Below, in pieces: positions 9,317 through 17,476 of a stretch of DNA of 64,000 nucleotides (positions within the stretch are counted from its first letter, which is position 1; each line of letters begins with the position of its first letter). The notes beneath the pieces were generated by a model. The model saw nothing but the letters and a program-made list of their open reading frames with translations. It was not told the DNA's origin and made no database searches. The translations under genes were made by a program, and so were the position numbers. The DNA lies in assembly GCF_007004725.1 (NCBI RefSeq), contig NZ_ML660162.1, positions 372,001 to 436,000 on the forward strand, written 5' to 3'. This DNA is from Aliikangiella coralliicola. Its GTDB lineage: Bacteria > Pseudomonadota > Gammaproteobacteria > Enterobacterales > Kangiellaceae.

Positions 9317-9640
9317 AGCAATAATCCCCAAAAATTTTATCCATTAACATAATATTTAACTTGCTTATCATCAATGTTGCTCACACAGAAAAAACATCTC
9401 AGCGTCAGAAATTAGAACTTGATAGTTTAGTGAATTTTTTTAATCAAAAAAATTTGAAATGATTCACAATTCCTTTTGCCGTAAAATCAACCACAGAAAG
9501 TCAATTTTTCGTTTGGATAAACCCCTTCACAATTGACGGCAACACAGACAACTTAGCTTGTGTTTGACTTCGATGACTCATCAAACACTCGCAGTTAAAG
9601 TAGCGAGCATCCAAACCAACAAATCCTAAAGCCTTCACTC
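9317..9640. other. Upstream region of the S9 peptidase gene
   Basis: This AT-rich 324-bp stretch lies between the terminator at 9641-9666 and the start of the peptidase and should hold its leftward promoter. No convincing -35/-10 pair or regulator palindrome was found. No small reading frame with a ribosome binding site was seen. Confidence 0.4.
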
Positions 9641-9666
9641 AAAAAGCAATCATTTGATTGCTTTTT
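9641..9666 (-). terminator. Rho-independent terminator, bidirectional in form
   Basis: AAAAAGCAATCA (9641-9652) pairs perfectly with TGATTGCTTTTT (9655-9666), giving a 12-bp stem ending in a T-run on either strand. It lies 89 bp beyond the stop codon of the leftward TIGR03545 gene and isolates it from the S9 peptidase gene. Confidence 0.8.
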
Positions 9667-9754
9667 GTACAAGCGAAGTATTATGCAGAGGCATTGCCAA
9701 AATTTCAAGCCGCAATTCTCATAAAATGGAGATATTTTACTTTTATTCGGCTTA

Positions 9755-11440
9755 TTAGAACTTAATCTTACCCAACAGATTTTTCAATAGCGCATCCTTG
9801 TCCGCAATCTGCGAATCCCAACCGTCAAAATCTTTGGTAAAGTTATCCAAAGAAGAAATATCCCCTATTTTTTCACCGATAGCCGCTTTTACCTTTCCAG
9901 TCAATTTTTGCGCTTTTTGCTTTACCTTTTCACCAATTGCTTTTTGAAATAGCTTTTCAATGCTGGAGTCCAATCTAATTTTTGGCTCGGTAATGCTTCC
10001 ATTGGCGGTTAGCTTAAAATCAAGTTTTGCCTGTTGATTAACGCTAGTTGCCAAAGATTTTTGCCAATCAGAAATACCATCGGGAACACTCAACTTCGGC
10101 GACTGAATGCTGAAAGAGGCTTCTAGATCGATTTTTTCTAAGGTCAGCTCACCAACAACATTTGCCGACAAAACACCGGAATTAACCACCCAGCTTCCTT
10201 CTTTGGTTTCCATAAATTGCATCGACTCAATCGGCCAACTACTTACGACAGATTTCAACTCGGTTGACATTTTATCCGCAGACGGCCAATCGCTGGAAAG
10301 ATCGACTTTTGCATCACCCTTGCCGCCAAACTGAATATTCAACTTGGCAGGTTTTCCGGTTAACCATGGTAAGTAGCCTAAATCAAATCCTTTTCCATCC
10401 AACTCCCATCCCTGATCACTGCCACTAAGATTAATCTTCTTGATTAACAATTCGGGAAAAGTATGTTCATCCTTAAAGTAAACTTTCTTACCGACTTGAA
10501 CCGCAGCTTGTTCAACTTCTTCTTCACCAGAGGAGCCATCTGACTTAAATTGTTTTGCGAACTCCACAGCGCGCATTACCCACGGCGTATACTTAGGGCC
10601 AAGATATTTATCTACCAAACCTTCTACGCCACTACCTAAACCAAATTTATCCATCACCGCAGTCAAGTCATCGCCAGGTCCATTTTTCACTGATTTTAAT
10701 TGCTCGGCTAAGGTCTTTTTATCCTGTTTTATCTTGTCCGACAATGAAGCAATTTGCTTGCGTTCTGCATCAATTGATTTTTTAAGTTTCTTCCAATCCT
10801 TGCGATCTTTAATCAGGTTCAGTTTGTTGTCTTTAGCGCGTTTAGACAGCCTTTCATATTCGCTTTTAATGGCATCGGTTCGCTCGGCAAAGGCTTTCTT
10901 GTCGAGTGCTTTTTCCCACTCCTGTTTTATTTTTGCCTGACTTTGCTTAAATTCATCAACTCGTTTCAAAGTAATTAAGTCAGCATTATCCACAACCGAG
11001 TTAATATCTAACTGTTCCATATCCGGCAATGCCATCTCAATCGCATTTTGAATCGCCTGACCGGTTTTTCGACCACCTTCCAACGCCCCACTGGTGGCTC
11101 TGTCGGTTGCAGTTTTAACGCCTGTTAATATCAGTTCATCGATCACCAGTTTTTTCCACAGTAACGCACCGGCGTCCAATGAAAATTTAATCTGCTCTGT
11201 GTCTAAAAGGTTTTTCATCGGTTGTTCAGGATCTGCGGCAGTCAAATGATTAAGCGAAACCGCCACCGGAAAAAGAGATAAATCAACACTGTCGACTTCA
11301 ACTTTCGCACCTAATGCTTCCGACCCTAAGTCCTCAATACTGTCGGCAATAATAACTGGGGCGAGTAAATACCAGACCAGCGTTAAAATAAGCAACAAAA
11401 CAAAAAAAGTAATAACGCCCCACCAACGAATAATTTTCAT
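9755..11440 (-). CDS. TIGR03545 family membrane-anchored protein
   Basis: The 561-residue protein has one N-terminal transmembrane segment (about residues 7-29) followed by a large presumably periplasmic part. The region after it (VDSVDLSLFPVAVSLNHLTAADPEQP) resembles the AsmA/DUF748 class of bridge-like lipid-transport proteins. Residues of about 150-250 are highly charged and predicted coiled coil. The C-terminal half again shows AsmA-like strands (LEKIDLEASFSIQSPKL, LDFKLTANGSITEP). I recognise the TIGR03545 family, which is conserved beside TIGR03546; neither has a defined function that I know. ATG 11440 has AGGAT at good spacing. It follows the TIGR03546 gene by 62 bp and is the second gene of that operon. 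A role in envelope lipid handling is inference. Confidence 0.8.
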   Translation of the reverse strand: MKIIRWWGVITFFVLLLILTLVWYLLAPVIIADSIEDLGSEALGAKVEVDSVDLSLFPVAVSLNHLTAADPEQPMKNLLDTEQIKFSLDAGALLWKKLVIDELILTGVKTATDRATSGALEGGRKTGQAIQNAIEMALPDMEQLDINSVVDNADLITLKRVDEFKQSQAKIKQEWEKALDKKAFAERTDAIKSEYERLSKRAKDNKLNLIKDRKDWKKLKKSIDAERKQIASLSDKIKQDKKTLAEQLKSVKNGPGDDLTAVMDKFGLGSGVEGLVDKYLGPKYTPWVMRAVEFAKQFKSDGSSGEEEVEQAAVQVGKKVYFKDEHTFPELLIKKINLSGSDQGWELDGKGFDLGYLPWLTGKPAKLNIQFGGKGDAKVDLSSDWPSADKMSTELKSVVSSWPIESMQFMETKEGSWVVNSGVLSANVVGELTLEKIDLEASFSIQSPKLSVPDGISDWQKSLATSVNQQAKLDFKLTANGSITEPKIRLDSSIEKLFQKAIGEKVKQKAQKLTGKVKAAIGEKIGDISSLDNFTKDFDGWDSQIADKDALLKNLLGKIKF

Positions 11441-11502
11441 AATTGCGATCCTGAAATTCTACTTGATTTTTTTACCAATAATTTTTAATCAAAAAAAGTT
11501 TC

Positions 11503-12000
11503 TTAACTTTGATAGAGCTGCCAAAGCTTAGATGCTTTAAGCACTTTGACAATATGATATTGTTCAAACTTTTCTAGCCATTTATCGCGATATTGATTAA
11601 TCAGATATTTTGAAGTTGGATAAAGTACAACAGATAAAACAATCGCAATGAGTAAAGCACCGATGACACCGCTATAATTAAAATTGCTCCAGCGACCAAT
11701 TAGCGTGTTATAAAAACTCTCCCACATAGGAACCAATGCAGGTGCCTGGAGTATCTGTAACCCCAACTGCTCAGCAAGCGGCGCGATAGCCAAACCTAAA
11801 ATGGTCATTAGCGGCCAGAAAACCAGAAATATAGTCAGGTTCACACGAAACCAGAGAACCACAAGCAATATGAGCAAGTTATGCAGGGACAGTAATGGCG
11901 TGATACCGACAATCGTTGCTAACGACACTGCCATAGCGAGTTGTCCAGGGGATTGCTCAGAATTGAGTACTTTTAGTATTTTTGCCAATATTGCGAGCAT
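11503..12000 (-). CDS. TIGR03546 family integral membrane protein
   Basis: The 165-residue protein has an N-terminal amphipathic helix (LAKILKVLNSEQSPGQLAMA) and at least three transmembrane segments (about residues 23-60, 65-80 and 112-128). The motif GITPLLSLHNLL is related to the DUF2062 class. It is the first gene of a two-gene leftward unit with TIGR03545. ATG 12000 is preceded by AAGGA. The pairing of this small membrane protein with an AsmA-like partner is the main clue to function: they probably form one envelope complex. This is inference. Confidence 0.8.
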   Translation of the reverse strand: MLAILAKILKVLNSEQSPGQLAMAVSLATIVGITPLLSLHNLLILLVVLWFRVNLTIFLVFWPLMTILGLAIAPLAEQLGLQILQAPALVPMWESFYNTLIGRWSNFNYSGVIGALLIAIVLSVVLYPTSKYLINQYRDKWLEKFEQYHIVKVLKASKLWQLYQS

Positions 12001-12317
12001 AAAACAAATCCTTCTTCAAATGATGACTTTTTTGAAATTGATATTCATTCAGACCTACCTGACCCATTTTAGTTGCTAGAGGTAGCGCTTGTAAAATAAC
12101 CAGGCTTAAAACTCGCTCCCCGTCTCATTCCCTGTAATTTTCACCTTGAATTATTTGATTAAGCAAAAGATAATCGAACGGAATAAAAATAAATAACATA
12201 TGCGGTCAAACGGGTGATCGAGTAAAACCTCAAATTGAGTCTCAAGCAGGCTCAAAACGATCATTAATTCCCATTTCACTCATTTAGAACCGATGTCAGC
12301 GCTGGTGGGAGTATTTA
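12001..12317. other. Intergenic region between divergent genes
   Basis: This 317-bp region must contain the leftward promoter of the TIGR03546/03545 pair and the rightward promoter of the oxygenase gene. I saw no confident promoter hexamers, palindromic operator or terminator. Confidence 0.4.
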
Positions 12318-13028
12318 ATGCAAAATTTTATTGTTGAATTCAAACAGGCATTCAGCCCTGAATACTGCCAACAGTTGATCAAAAAATTTAAGAAGAGCCC
12401 CCACAAAACCGACGGAAGAACCGGAGCCGGCGTCGACAAAAGTAAAAAAGATAGCCTCGATCTCTATATATCCAATCTACCTGAGTGGGAAGAAGACTGT
12501 AATATCATTGGTCAGACAATTCTGAAAGCCACCGTGCAATATGCCAAGATGTACCCTTTTATCTTAACCGGCGCCATTTCACCGAGCATTCTCGACCCAG
12601 AGACCAAAGAATTGAGAACCATCCAATATGACGATCTGGCCAAGCTCGATGAACCCCAACTCGAAAATCTGGTCCGTACAATCTACCGTCTGGATGAAGT
12701 CAACCTGCAACGGTATACCAAAGGACGAGGCGGCTATCATCATTGGCACTCTGAACACTACCCTCACCCAACCGACAACCAACAGCGCTCGTTGCACCGA
12801 GTTTTACTTTGGCTGATCTATTTGAATGACGTTGAAGACGGGGGCGAAACCGAGTTTTTTTATCAACAGGCTCAAGTTAAACCAACTCAAGGTAGTTTAA
12901 TTCTGGCTCCATGCGGATTCACGCACACTCATCGCGGCAGTATTCCAAAATCTAACGATAAGTATGTACTTGCATCCTGGGTACTTTATCAGGACGCCCG
13001 TCAACTTTACGCCGCCCCAAAAACCTGA
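12318..13028 (+). CDS. 2-oxoglutarate/Fe(II)-dependent oxygenase (prolyl 4-hydroxylase-like)
   Basis: The 236-residue protein shows the double-stranded beta-helix motifs of the prolyl 4-hydroxylase superfamily. The stretch GGYHHWHSEHYP supplies His144 and an acidic partner, Glu146, rather than the usual Asp. Downstream are LLWLIYLNDVEDGGETEF, the GSLILAPCGFTHTHRG segment with distal His205, and Lys215 as the likely 2-oxoglutarate ligand. The HxE form instead of HxD is less common but still able to bind iron. The substrate, protein or small molecule, cannot be told. GGGAG precedes ATG 12318. It stands alone between the TIGR03546 operon and a chemoreceptor gene. Confidence 0.82.
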   Translation: MQNFIVEFKQAFSPEYCQQLIKKFKKSPHKTDGRTGAGVDKSKKDSLDLYISNLPEWEEDCNIIGQTILKATVQYAKMYPFILTGAISPSILDPETKELRTIQYDDLAKLDEPQLENLVRTIYRLDEVNLQRYTKGRGGYHHWHSEHYPHPTDNQQRSLHRVLLWLIYLNDVEDGGETEFFYQQAQVKPTQGSLILAPCGFTHTHRGSIPKSNDKYVLASWVLYQDARQLYAAPKT

Positions 13029-13173
13029 CACGCAAAAGTTAAATAACAATCTTGTCACTAACGCCTTTCTAGTAGAAAAACGGCGGATGTCACTATAGCT
13101 AATCGAGAATTTAACAGACATAGTCTATAGTTTAGTTATGATTTCATAATGGCAAATTTGCGTTTTAACTCAT

Positions 13174-15207
13174 ATGTTTAGGCGACTTTTCTTACCAGCG
13201 ACCTTATTCATGAATAAATTGAGATTTAATCTCAAGTTTACTCTGATCGTATTACTCTTTCTGTTACCGCTGATAATCTTGGCAATTAACTACTTTAGTG
13301 AAGTCAATAACCTGTCCCGCCATACCCGAGCTGAGCTAAGCGGCGTAAAAATATTCTCCGAAATCGACCTACAACAAAGAAAGCTATTATCGGTTTTAAT
13401 TCACGATATGGCTTGGCGCTCAGGCCAAACAGTGCCACCAGAGCAAACCGCCAGGCTCCAGCAATTCATTCAGCAGCTTCCCAGTCTGGCCAATGAAGAA
13501 TATTTCACCGATGATCAGTTAACAACATTCCTGGCTGCGTTAACAAAGTCCAACGCCAGGCTATCAGAAACAACCAGTACTTTGGGTAATCCCCAATGGA
13601 GCGCCGTTGATCACTTTGACCTGTTAGAAACTGCGCTCACTCAATTTAATAATCTTTACTTTACTACAGCGAACCTCAAAGGCCTGACCAACGATCCCCA
13701 GGTAGATACTGTAATGATATCCCGTTTACTGGCCGAGAAACGTTTACTCGTATTAAGCCAGATTTCACGAAGTTATGGTGTCGCCGCTTACGCCGTTGGA
13801 GAAGGCGAAGTCTCATCGGGTACTTTTGATAGTTTGAGTATTGTTTCTGATCGGCTAGCTGGTAGTAATGTTCTCATTAAGAATATTGCCAGTTTTGGTG
13901 AAGGGCTCGACCAGCAGCTTCAACAACAGATCGCCGAAGATGTCGACTCAATGTTAAAAGTGATTGATGCGATATTGATATTTTTGGAAGATCAGTTTTT
14001 GGTAGCCGATGAAGTCACCCTGAATTCTGCTGATTTAGACGCATTTTTTGAACAACAACTCAATACTTATTACCTGGGAGGTCAACGCCTCTCCGGCGAA
14101 TTAACAAAGCGCCTTAAGCAACGTTTGAGTGACAATTCAGTCAATATGATGACGGTTTCATTAATTGTTTCGGCGGTTTTATTAATTGTAATTTACCTGT
14201 TTGTTGGAATGAGTTTTTCTATTTCGATGACAACCAACAGTCTCACCAACGTCGCACAAAAACTGGCCGACGGTGATACGCGTGTTTCGGCGTCAGTAAG
14301 AACAAAAGACGAGTTATCTAACGCAATCAAAGCTTTCAATAAGATGGCGATTAAAGTGAATAAACTGGTTGATTCCGTTCAGGTAGCAGCCCACGGTGTC
14401 GCACAACAATCCCATGATGTAGAGCAACTTGCTAATCAGACCGGCGATGCAGTTAACACTCAGTTGCAGGATACCCAATCGATTACCGCCGCCATCAGTG
14501 AACTGCTGGATGCCGTTGCGACGGTTTCTGAAAATACCCATAAAGTCGTAGAAGCCTTAAACCGCGCCAATCAGCAAACCCAGCAGGGCAAACAACAGTT
14601 AGCTGATGCGCGTCAGGCCACTAATGAGCTGGGCGCAGAAATCAAACTGTCGGTCGATGTCACCAATAAGCTATCGCAACAAAGCGACAGTATTAACCAG
14701 GTACTGGATGTGATTAAGAATATTGCAGAACAAACCAATTTGTTAGCGCTTAACGCGGCAATAGAAGCGGCACGCGCCGGCGAGCAAGGCCGCGGATTTG
14801 CGGTAGTGGCAGATGAGGTTCGCTCACTAGCTAAACGGACGCACGAATCAATCGAAGAAATTCAAACGACGATTACAAGCCTGCAACAGGGAGTTAGCGA
14901 CGCTGTCGACGCAATGACCCGTAGCGATAAAAAAGCACTCCGGTCAGTCGAAGAATCTGCGAAACTGGATCAGGCGCTGGATCATATTACCGAAGCCGTT
15001 GAAGAAATAAGCCAGCAAAATAGTGCAACCGAACAAGCCTCACAACAACAACAGCAAATCGCCAGTCAAATTGATAGCAGCTTAAACTCAATTAGCCAGA
15101 TTTCCACAGTGACGGAGAATAATGTAGAACAATCAATATCCGCTAGCCAACAACTCGCCGAACATGTGGCAAAGCTAGAAGATGTGATTTCAAATTTTAA
15201 AACCTGA
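13174..15207 (+). CDS. Methyl-accepting chemotaxis protein
   Basis: The protein has up to 677 residues. A transmembrane segment at about residues 22-42 is followed by a large, mainly helical extracytoplasmic sensor of about 280 residues, a second membrane segment (about 325-345), a HAMP domain ([26 protein letters not shown]) and a long cytoplasmic signalling domain. The hairpin tip carries the canonical [19 protein letters not shown] and [14 protein letters not shown] sequence that contacts CheA/CheW. Either ATG 13174 or ATG 13210 ([12 protein letters not shown]) may be the true start; neither has a strong ribosome binding site, and the shorter form resembles typical receptors. No pentapeptide tether for CheR/CheB is evident at the C-terminus. 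The ligand is unknown. Confidence 0.92.
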   Translation: MFRRLFLPATLFMNKLRFNLKFTLIVLLFLLPLIILAINYFSEVNNLSRHTRAELSGVKIFSEIDLQQRKLLSVLIHDMAWRSGQTVPPEQTARLQQFIQQLPSLANEEYFTDDQLTTFLAALTKSNARLSETTSTLGNPQWSAVDHFDLLETALTQFNNLYFTTANLKGLTNDPQVDTVMISRLLAEKRLLVLSQISRSYGVAAYAVGEGEVSSGTFDSLSIVSDRLAGSNVLIKNIASFGEGLDQQLQQQIAEDVDSMLKVIDAILIFLEDQFLVADEVTLNSADLDAFFEQQLNTYYLGGQRLSGELTKRLKQRLSDNSVNMMTVSLIVSAVLLIVIYLFVGMSFSISMTTNSLTNVAQKLADGDTRVSASVRTKDELSNAIKAFNKMAIKVNKLVDSVQVAAHGVAQQSHDVEQLANQTGDAVNTQLQDTQSITAAISELLDAVATVSENTHKVVEALNRANQQTQQGKQQLADARQATNELGAEIKLSVDVTNKLSQQSDSINQVLDVIKNIAEQTNLLALNAAIEAARAGEQGRGFAVVADEVRSLAKRTHESIEEIQTTITSLQQGVSDAVDAMTRSDKKALRSVEESAKLDQALDHITEAVEEISQQNSATEQASQQQQQIASQIDSSLNSISQISTVTENNVEQSISASQQLAEHVAKLEDVISNFKT

Positions 15208-15352
15208 CTCAAAGCCGCAATAATTGCACCTTGGCAGTGGCACCAGAACACTGCATACCTTTTGTTCTGCTGTATCTGGGGCGTTACTCTGAGCAATCAC
15301 TCCTCACAAATTTTTAATAACTAAAGCCACTAAAAAGCAGCACTTACAGAAC

Positions 15353-15383
15353 TTAACAATTCCTTACATTTATCTCATATAGT
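15353..15383 (+). promoter_or_regulatory. Possible sigma-70 promoter for the candidate small RNA
   Basis: TTAACA (15353-15358) and TATAGT (15378-15383) each match five of six consensus bases, but the spacer is 19 bp, longer than ideal. A transcript from here would begin near 15390 and end at the terminator at 15500-15529. Confidence 0.35.
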
Positions 15384-15389
15384 AGATGA

Positions 15390-15529
15390 AACTATTTAAA
15401 CTGTGGAGCGTCTTAATAACTGACGCAACATGCGTTTCCCGCGACCCCTCCTAATATGCGGGAATTTGGATCTGGTTTCCCCAAGCTAGATTCAATATCA
15501 GCCTCAAACATGTTTTGGGGCTTTTTTTT
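15390..15529 (+). ncRNA. Candidate small RNA with an anti-Shine-Dalgarno loop
   Basis: A non-coding stretch of about 140 nt between the chemoreceptor and the secreted propeller gene has small-RNA features. There is a hairpin GCGTC/GACGC (15408-15412 with 15422-15426). A perfect 7-bp stem TTCCCGC/GCGGGAA (15436-15442 with 15458-15464) carries a 15-nt loop containing CCCCTCCT (15445-15452). A strong rho-independent terminator ends the region. The loop is complementary to Shine-Dalgarno sequences such as AGGAGG, a mode of action known from C-rich loops of several bacterial sRNAs. I do not recognise it as 6S, 4.5S or another named RNA. The 5' end is a guess based on a possible promoter. Confidence 0.5.
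15500..15529 (+). terminator. Rho-independent terminator
   Basis: AGCCTCAAA (15500-15508) pairs with TTTGGGGCT (15514-15522), with one T-G pair and a 5-nt loop, followed by seven further T residues. It ends the candidate small RNA. It lies about 290 bp before the next gene, too far from the chemoreceptor stop to be its simple terminator. Confidence 0.85.
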
Positions 15530-15819
15530 ATCTAGCCGTTTTATTCTTCGTTCCAGCTAAATCCGAGTATTGAAATTCCCACGAATATTTGCAAATTCAT
15601 TGGAGCCACCAAATAAGAACCAGATCTTATCAAAGTTTTCTATCAACAAAATCAGAATATTAAACTCCCCTCTAAATGGAAAATATCTTTTTCCGGGAGC
15701 CATATTTTTCTATGTCTCTGTCCTTCGTAATATGTTCACCGTGAATTGACAGACTGTTCAATTCAAATTCTTAACATCAACTCGATACAGCAAATCACGT
15801 AATACGTAGGAGATTAAAA

Positions 15820-17316
15820 ATGAAGACATTGACTAAAAATATCGTTAATCGTTTTGGCGCTCAGATGCCAAAAAAATCTGAACATACGACCGCCAAAAAA
15901 TCAGGAGCCAGGGCTGTCTTCGCTTTTCTGGGCCTGATAGCAGCAGGCGATCTTATGGCGGCTTCCTGTATTCGCCATATCTACAACAATAGTAATGCTC
16001 CTTATGAAGTTGAATTTAATCCCAGCGCCGGTGGTTACAGAATCTGGCATGATCATTCCCAAAATGTGTTGCGATGTAATTTTAATCAGGGCGACAGCCA
16101 GCCCGGCTCAAGTACAAAGAAATGTTTCATTCCACCAGGCGAGAGCGCCACCATTAAATTTACATCGACCGATGGACGAATACAGGGATCAACAAAAATC
16201 TGGGATGCCACCGGCAGAAGGGACCACGGCAGTTACAAACATGCGTGGCTTAATACTTGTGATGAAGCAGATTACGAACTTGGGCTGGGAAACTTTGAAC
16301 ATAGTCTTAGTCAGCACGATGTCTATGATTTAAGTGATCCCGCGGATTTGGACATTACTATCAAAAAAGATAGTTTCAGGGGAGGTTTAGCCACACCATC
16401 ACGAGTTGGTGCGCTGGATAGTGCCGGAAATCTTTTTGTTAAAGAAGGCGATGCTAATGCTGCCTGGAAGTTGATCCGAAACAACTCAGATGTAGATGCC
16501 TATCAAATCGAAAATAAACGAGTTGCGATAAAAATCGGAAATTCTCTTTATGTTTCAGAAGATGCCCTGGTCGATGTGGGCAGTGGCAGCATGACCTGGA
16601 CTCATGTGGCAGGTGATGTGCGTTCTTTTCAACTGGAAGGTAATCGGATCGGGGTTCTCAACAACGACGGTTCGCTGCATGTTAAAGAAGGCGCGCTAAA
16701 TGCTCCCTGGTTCAGCCAGGCTCAGAGTGTGACCAGTTTTCAGCTAGAACGTGAACGTGTTGCGGCCCTTAACACGGCAAATGATTTATGGGTTACTGAA
16801 GGGGCTTTGGGCAATCCATGGATGGCTGTAAGCTGGGAGGTTAAAGAATTCCAGTTGTCATATGATCGTATCGCCGTGTTGGATTTCTACAATAAACTCC
16901 ATATTAAAGAAGGTGCCCTTGATGCAGCATGGCACAGTCATGCCGAAAACGTCGCCAAGTTTCAGTTAGACGGTGTTCGTGTTGGTGTTCTGAGTTACCA
17001 TAATACTTTCTATGCAATTGAAGGAAAGCTGGATGGCACCTGGCATGAACTTGGGTTAAACATCGCCGATTTCGACATTGAGAGAGATCGAATTGCTGCA
17101 TTGCAGACGAGTGGTAAACTTTATATTAAAGAAGGTTCGCTAACGTCGAATAGTTGGGCTCTTATATCTGACTCGGTAACGGAATTTAAACTAAACAGCA
17201 ACCGCATTGCCTTGCTTAATCCGCTGGGGCTCTTTTTAAAGCCCAAATCTATTTATGATGATTGGACTTTGTTAAGCAACAATGGGAATTTGGACTTTCA
17301 ATTATCCAACTATTAA
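15820..17316 (+). CDS. Secreted protein with C-terminal tectonin-like repeat propeller
   Basis: The 498-residue product has an extended N-region and a hydrophobic signal core (ARAVFAFLGLIAAGDLMAA, cleavage about residue 49). The mature N-terminal domain (about residues 50-185) holds several Cys and looks like a small disulfide-bonded beta domain. From about residue 190 to the end there are about eight repeats of roughly 40 residues with the pattern VxxFQLExxRIxVLxxxGxLxVKEGALxxxW, which should fold as a beta-propeller. The repeat resembles the tectonin class found in secreted lectin-like proteins; glycan or surface binding is an inference. TAGGAG precedes ATG 15820. No enzyme motif was seen. 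The gene is monocistronic. Confidence 0.8.
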   Translation: MKTLTKNIVNRFGAQMPKKSEHTTAKKSGARAVFAFLGLIAAGDLMAASCIRHIYNNSNAPYEVEFNPSAGGYRIWHDHSQNVLRCNFNQGDSQPGSSTKKCFIPPGESATIKFTSTDGRIQGSTKIWDATGRRDHGSYKHAWLNTCDEADYELGLGNFEHSLSQHDVYDLSDPADLDITIKKDSFRGGLATPSRVGALDSAGNLFVKEGDANAAWKLIRNNSDVDAYQIENKRVAIKIGNSLYVSEDALVDVGSGSMTWTHVAGDVRSFQLEGNRIGVLNNDGSLHVKEGALNAPWFSQAQSVTSFQLERERVAALNTANDLWVTEGALGNPWMAVSWEVKEFQLSYDRIAVLDFYNKLHIKEGALDAAWHSHAENVAKFQLDGVRVGVLSYHNTFYAIEGKLDGTWHELGLNIADFDIERDRIAALQTSGKLYIKEGSLTSNSWALISDSVTEFKLNSNRIALLNPLGLFLKPKSIYDDWTLLSNNGNLDFQLSNY

Positions 17317-17356
17317 TTGGTAGTATTTGAACTAGCGTTAATTAATCTCTCGTAGT

Positions 17357-17398
17357 TTTGCAAGTTGGGCGGCACTTTAAGCTAGCCCAGCTTGCAAA
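17357..17398. terminator. Long inverted repeat between convergent genes
   Basis: TTTGCAAGTTGGGC (17357-17370) pairs with GCCCAGCTTGCAAA (17385-17398), a 14-bp stem with one T-G pair and a 14-nt loop. It lies between the convergent secreted-protein and uvrD genes and probably terminates one or both. T-tracts are weak. Confidence 0.55.
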
Positions 17399-17476
17399 TA
17401 TCCGATCTATCTCCTAAACCAATCGCTTTTCTGCAACACGATTACTTTTTAATCTGCCAACCGGAATTGTCGCCAG

